Shown here: piece after piece, positions 9,620 through 12,388 of the stretch | How positions within the stretch are numbered: the first letter of the stretch is position 1 | Layout: every line of letters begins with the position of its first letter | NCBI GenBank assembly: GCA_030248225.1 | Contig: JASANE010000110.1 | Coordinates: 1 to 12,388, forward strand | From: Trileptium ribeirensis | Taxonomy: Eukaryota > Nematoda > Enoplea > Enoplida > Thoracostomopsidae | Reading direction: 5' to 3' | DNA: 12,388 nt | Notes under the pieces: model-generated | What the model was told of the DNA's origin: nothing | Databases searched by the model: none | The model's input: only the letters and a program-made list of their open reading frames with translations | Position numbers and translations under genes: made by a program

Positions 9620-11453
9620 TCAACAAGTTTGACATATGCAAGCCAGCAATGATAATCGGTAGCGCGGATTCGCAAAAACACTTCCTAAAACGGTTATAAT
9701 GAAGCGATGAGCATTGCGAATGATAAACCAATGCGGTACATACGATGCAAAATGGCAAGGGGAAACAAGTAACGGAAAAGACGACGGCAGATGGAATAGA
9801 AATGAATGATAAGCACCATTAAGTTTGTCTAATACCATGGGAACAAGTCTCGGCGGTGGTACAGCCCACGCTATTTTTCTTTTCCACGAAAAATTAAAAG
9901 CGTTAATACCAGCAGAACCAAAAAAAAAGAAATTTTGACAAAATGGTGGAGAAACCTATGGTTCATTGGCGAAGCGAATAAATCCGCTGACAAAGGTCCA
10001 AACCGATGATGTAAGACTTGAAAAAGAGGAAAAGAAATACATCAGTCGTCACTGTCTTGGCGCATAGAGAACAAGTCCGCCGTAGAATTTAAATTCCTGT
10101 TTGTCTACACGACCTGAATAGATATATTGCCCTCACGGATATAACATCGAACTCCAGAGCCAAATCATAGTGATCAGTCTTCACGATGCCACGCCTCAAG
10201 ATATGAAATGCAGACTGTGAATAAAAGCGCTATAGTACAGATCTGCCCAATAAATCCGTGCGGAAAACACGTAGACCCTTTACAGCAGTCAACAGTTCTC
10301 TGTAAGTAAAGCATTGAGCTTCTTCCACTGTATTAAATGAATAATGATGTTACACTATTACAGATATTACACCATCGCCGCCCCGTAGAGAGAACAACAG
10401 CCCCTGCTGTCTGACTCGCATCCGAAGAAACCACGCAGTCAAACTGCAGAGGCTGAAAGATTTTAAGAGATTTCGAACATACGATAAATTGTTGCCAAAA
10501 AATAAGGTCAGTTTTAACTGAAAAATAGAGCGGTAGCTCCGAATCCCTAAAATCCCAAGCACATGCCACAAACATATACAAACGCCTAGTACGCAATAAA
10601 ACAGTATTATGAAAAAACAAAGAGCATGACATAATTAAACCAGAGAGTCCAAAAACATCCCGGGCCGAAGCAGAGGATCGAACCAACATCGAACGGCATA
10701 TTCGTAGAAGCGAAGTAACTTTACGTTCCGGTATATACATATACCTCTTATCACTCCGAGTTAATACCAAACCCAAGAAATTTAATGTTACGGGGGCCGC
10801 AGCACGGACTTGTGGACATTTACAACAAAACCATTTCAAATCATTCAGCGCTAATACTAAAATTTTTGAAAATCTTCATGGAAATCAGCCAGTACTAAAG
10901 CATCATCAAAAATCATAGACAGCATAGATCAGACATACGCCATTTTCTAGTAAACAATTCCATGATTTTGTTGAAAATGTATAGGGCAGAGGATATGCCA
11001 AAAGGCAGGACAGTGAAAACAAATGTTTAGTTTCCCTGACTAAAATGCTAAGAAAACGCCAAGTATTTTTGGAATCTGTCATGAATATTTACGTGAAAAT
11101 AGCCACTACTTTTAAGTCAAGTTTACCCATAACACAGCCTGGACGGAGACAAGAAAAAATTTTTTCCACGAAATCCAGACTGAACTTGAAGCGAGCGACA
11201 TAATGGTTAATTAGAGAACAATCCAAAATAAATCGAAGTTTATTACTGGTATGAGACAACGATAAAAGATTAACACAGTGCACATCCTGATCAGAAATGC
11301 GCCGAACAATACAATACCATGCTCTAAGAAAGAAATAATTTCATGCTTAACAAAGGCAACATTTTGGAAAGCATATTGATTATTAGACTTCTTAAAATAT
11401 AGAACATTTCCCAAAAACCGCCGGTAGACATCGTTGAGAAAATCAAAAAGTTG
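9620..11453 (-). pseudogene. Reverse transcriptase / RNase H (pol) of the YR retrotransposon, multiply frameshifted
   Basis: Pieces in all three minus frames line up in the order of a DIRS-type pol. RT pieces are a leader (QLFDFLNDVYRRFL) from 11453, LRFILDCSLIN near 11238, motif A GKLDLK with its Asp at 11118-11116, then SGYFHV, motif B LPFGISSA at 11008, motif C IFDD at 10910-10902 and FLGLVL at 10779. RNase H follows, with its first Asp in SSDAS at 10422-10420, the Glu of YREL at 10298-10296 and the last Asp in TADLFS at 10077-10075. Downstream DLFAS (9984-9970) and AWAVPPPRL (from 9871) are conserved DIRS-group tail motifs. Breaks include a 5-base duplication at 11306-11315, shifts near 11110, 10910, 10862, 10350 and 10090, and stops at 11050, 11029, 10232 and 10044. 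The third RNase H Asp is absent. The end at the TGA 9622-9620 looks natural. The start is uncertain because a TGA lies just upstream (11456-11454). Confidence 0.9.
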
Positions 11454-11564
11454 TCAGTAGATTCTCTCAAAAATGTAAATGAATAAAAAGATGGCCTTTA
11501 ATTCCATTATTAGAATAGAGGCTCCTATAAAAATTGAAACAAATAACTCGCCTTCAAGCAACGA

Positions 11565-12173
11565 TTACGATTGTGCCGTAAAACCCAAATTTCTGAAGAG
11601 GCGAGTGACACTATCCGGTAGTGACGGGTTGAGGCAACTGGAAACGAAATGAACTGAGTTCTCACACAACAAACAGATGTCCCGGGCCGTTGCTGGGAGC
11701 TTAGGTCCGAAGAATGTGCGGTGAGGCTCACACCAGGCCCCGCCATTCACAAAAGGGCCGCGACGGCACGAACCCTTCCGACATGCAGGGGTTCACTTGA
11801 AACGCTTTCATGCCATCCAGCAGACTCTCAGTTTCAGAGAAACCAAAAGCGCGAAATTTCGATAACACCGAGACACCTTTAAAGTCTAGAGTGTCTGAAA
11901 GGAAAATATTTTTTTTCCTGCGTTTTATACTCTTTTTACACTTGAGAAGCTACTTCAGAAACTTCCCCATTTTAGAGCCGCGACTTTTGTAGTCAGTCTT
12001 AATGCTAGTACATGACTTAAGCCGCTTATCAGTTGTGCGCAAAAACGTACATGATCAATATTAGATTTAAAAACCAGGTCAGAACTTTTGATATTCGACA
12101 AAGAAGAAGACGTGGAAGGGGAATCGGAAGAGCGGGAGTTACGCTTCTTAGATTTACGAGAACGTTTGGGCAT
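11565..12173 (-). pseudogene. Gag-like ORF1 of the YR retrotransposon, broken
   Basis: The reading starts at an ATG at 12173 with a purine at -3, and the first 20 residues are rich in Lys, Arg and Ser (MPKRSRKSKK), typical of nucleic-acid-binding gag N-termini. That frame closes after 72 residues at 11955. Near its end another frame reads plausibly across the stop, so at least one frameshift is likely. A further frame, 11750 to 11565, ends in a Cys-rich stretch (CEPHRTFF, CLLCENSVHF) that may be the remnant of a metal-binding knuckle, but the spacing is not the classical CCHC one. In the element gag would coat the RNA and form the particle for reverse transcription. The assignment rests mostly on position ahead of pol and on the basic start; no domain is recognisable enough to prove it. 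Confidence 0.5.
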
Positions 12174-12192
12174 TTCGTTATGAAAAAACTTG

Positions 12193-12280
12193 ATAACGTT
12201 ACATTACCGTACAGTGTAAGCGTAAATGTAATAACGTTACGAGACAGTACAACCGCGATATTTGTCTGTAATAACGTTAG
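12193..12280. repeat. Three spaced ATAACGTTA motifs in the 5' leader of the element
   Basis: The sequence ATAACGTTA(C/G), with the palindromic core AACGTT, occurs at 12193-12202, 12231-12240 and 12271-12280, spaced 38 and 40 bases apart. The last two copies are both preceded by GTA. A GCGTAA or GTAAGCGTAA string also recurs between them and at the start of A1. The motifs lie between A1 and the gag start codon, so they form the transcribed leader or promoter-proximal DNA. They could be decayed units of a short tandem repeat or binding sites for a regulator. Nothing seen here decides between these. Confidence 0.5.
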
Positions 12281-12388
12281 CGTAAGTGAGAAACGAAGAA
12301 GTTCAAAAGATTATATACCCAAGAAAATAGCTAAAAGAAAATTTACATAAAGCATATCTCCATCAACATAAGTTATCGATCATAACTA
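12280..12388 (-). repeat. Split direct repeat A1, 5' terminal repeat of the YR retrotransposon (cut at window end)
   Basis: This stretch aligns by eye along its length with 9395-9501 at roughly 70 percent identity. Both copies start with GCGTAAGTGA, share TTCAAA and CATAAAG blocks, and end in TCGATYATAACTA. It lies upstream of the gag-like region in transcript sense, where the left terminal repeat is expected, and its inner edge is about 107 bp from the gag start codon. In YR retrotransposons such repeats supply the ends joined to form the circular intermediate and its recombination site. The alignment reaches the last base of the window, so the true terminus is probably at or just beyond it. 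Confidence 0.75.

Larger units (their letters stand above)
8038..12388 (-). mobile_element. Degenerate DIRS-superfamily (PAT/Ngaro-like) tyrosine-recombinase retrotransposon, right-hand end cut by the window
   Basis: The minus strand carries, in order, a basic gag-like region, a reverse transcriptase with RNase H, and a tyrosine recombinase in place of a DDE integrase. That combination defines the DIRS superfamily. Two pairs of direct repeats are split as A1 (12280-12388), B1-A2 (9395-9564) and B2 (8038-8098), the split-direct-repeat plan known from PAT and Ngaro elements, not the inverted termini of DIRS1. Every coding part is broken, so this is an old, inactive copy. The 3' limit is set at the outer edge of B2. 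The 5' limit is at or just past the window edge, because A1 ends at 12388 at the same point where A2 gives way to B1. At about 4.35 kb the element is on the short side for the group. Family placement is by eye; superfamily placement is firm. Confidence 0.9.

Noticed and set aside
12033..12350. 105-codon plus-strand open frame at the right edge
   Set aside because: It is antisense to the gag start and runs into repeat A1; the Arg-rich stretch is the complement of the Ser/Lys-rich gag N-terminus.
8038..12388. CRISPR array, bacterial operon or prophage
   Set aside because: The repeats are two split pairs, not spacer-separated arrays, and the RT/RNase H/recombinase set is of the eukaryotic DIRS type; the recombinase alone might suggest a phage integrase but its context does not.

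Overview
The window looks like AT-rich nuclear DNA of a eukaryote, most likely an invertebrate animal. There are no dense bacterial-type genes. It contains a decayed tyrosine-recombinase (YR) retrotransposon, a faint tRNA-like SINE head and long stretches without open frames. The species cannot be named from the sequence alone.

Right part (8038 to the window end, minus strand): a dead DIRS-superfamily element, closest in type to the PAT/Ngaro groups with split direct repeats. Read right to left it contains: repeat A1 (12280-12388, cut by the window edge), a leader with three AACGTT motifs, a gag-like region (12173 to about 11565), a reverse transcriptase/RNase H pol pseudogene (about 11453 to 9620), the internal repeat pair B1 (9505-9564) and A2 (9395-9501), a tyrosine recombinase pseudogene (9274 to 8316), an AT-rich tail with simple repeats, and repeat B2 (8038-8098). 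I hand-aligned A1 with A2 and B1 with B2, which gives the order A1-gag-pol-B1A2-YR-B2. In a live element RT/RNase H would copy the transcript and the YR would integrate the DNA at a site rebuilt from the A and B ends. Here pol carries many frameshifts and stops. The YR has only three evident breaks and keeps every catalytic residue.

Left part (1-8037): no convincing intact gene. It holds a tRNA-like SINE head near 150-208, a small AT minisatellite at 1431-1461, a run of hairpins at 3851-3932 and an unexplained GC-rich block at 4870-5190. At 5560-6232 there is a short tandem array of about 160-170 bp units. Two adjacent units read in the same phase with indels in multiples of three, which suggests a decayed repeat-containing coding sequence ending in an 85-102 codon open frame. 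The rest is AT-rich DNA in which I see nothing specific.
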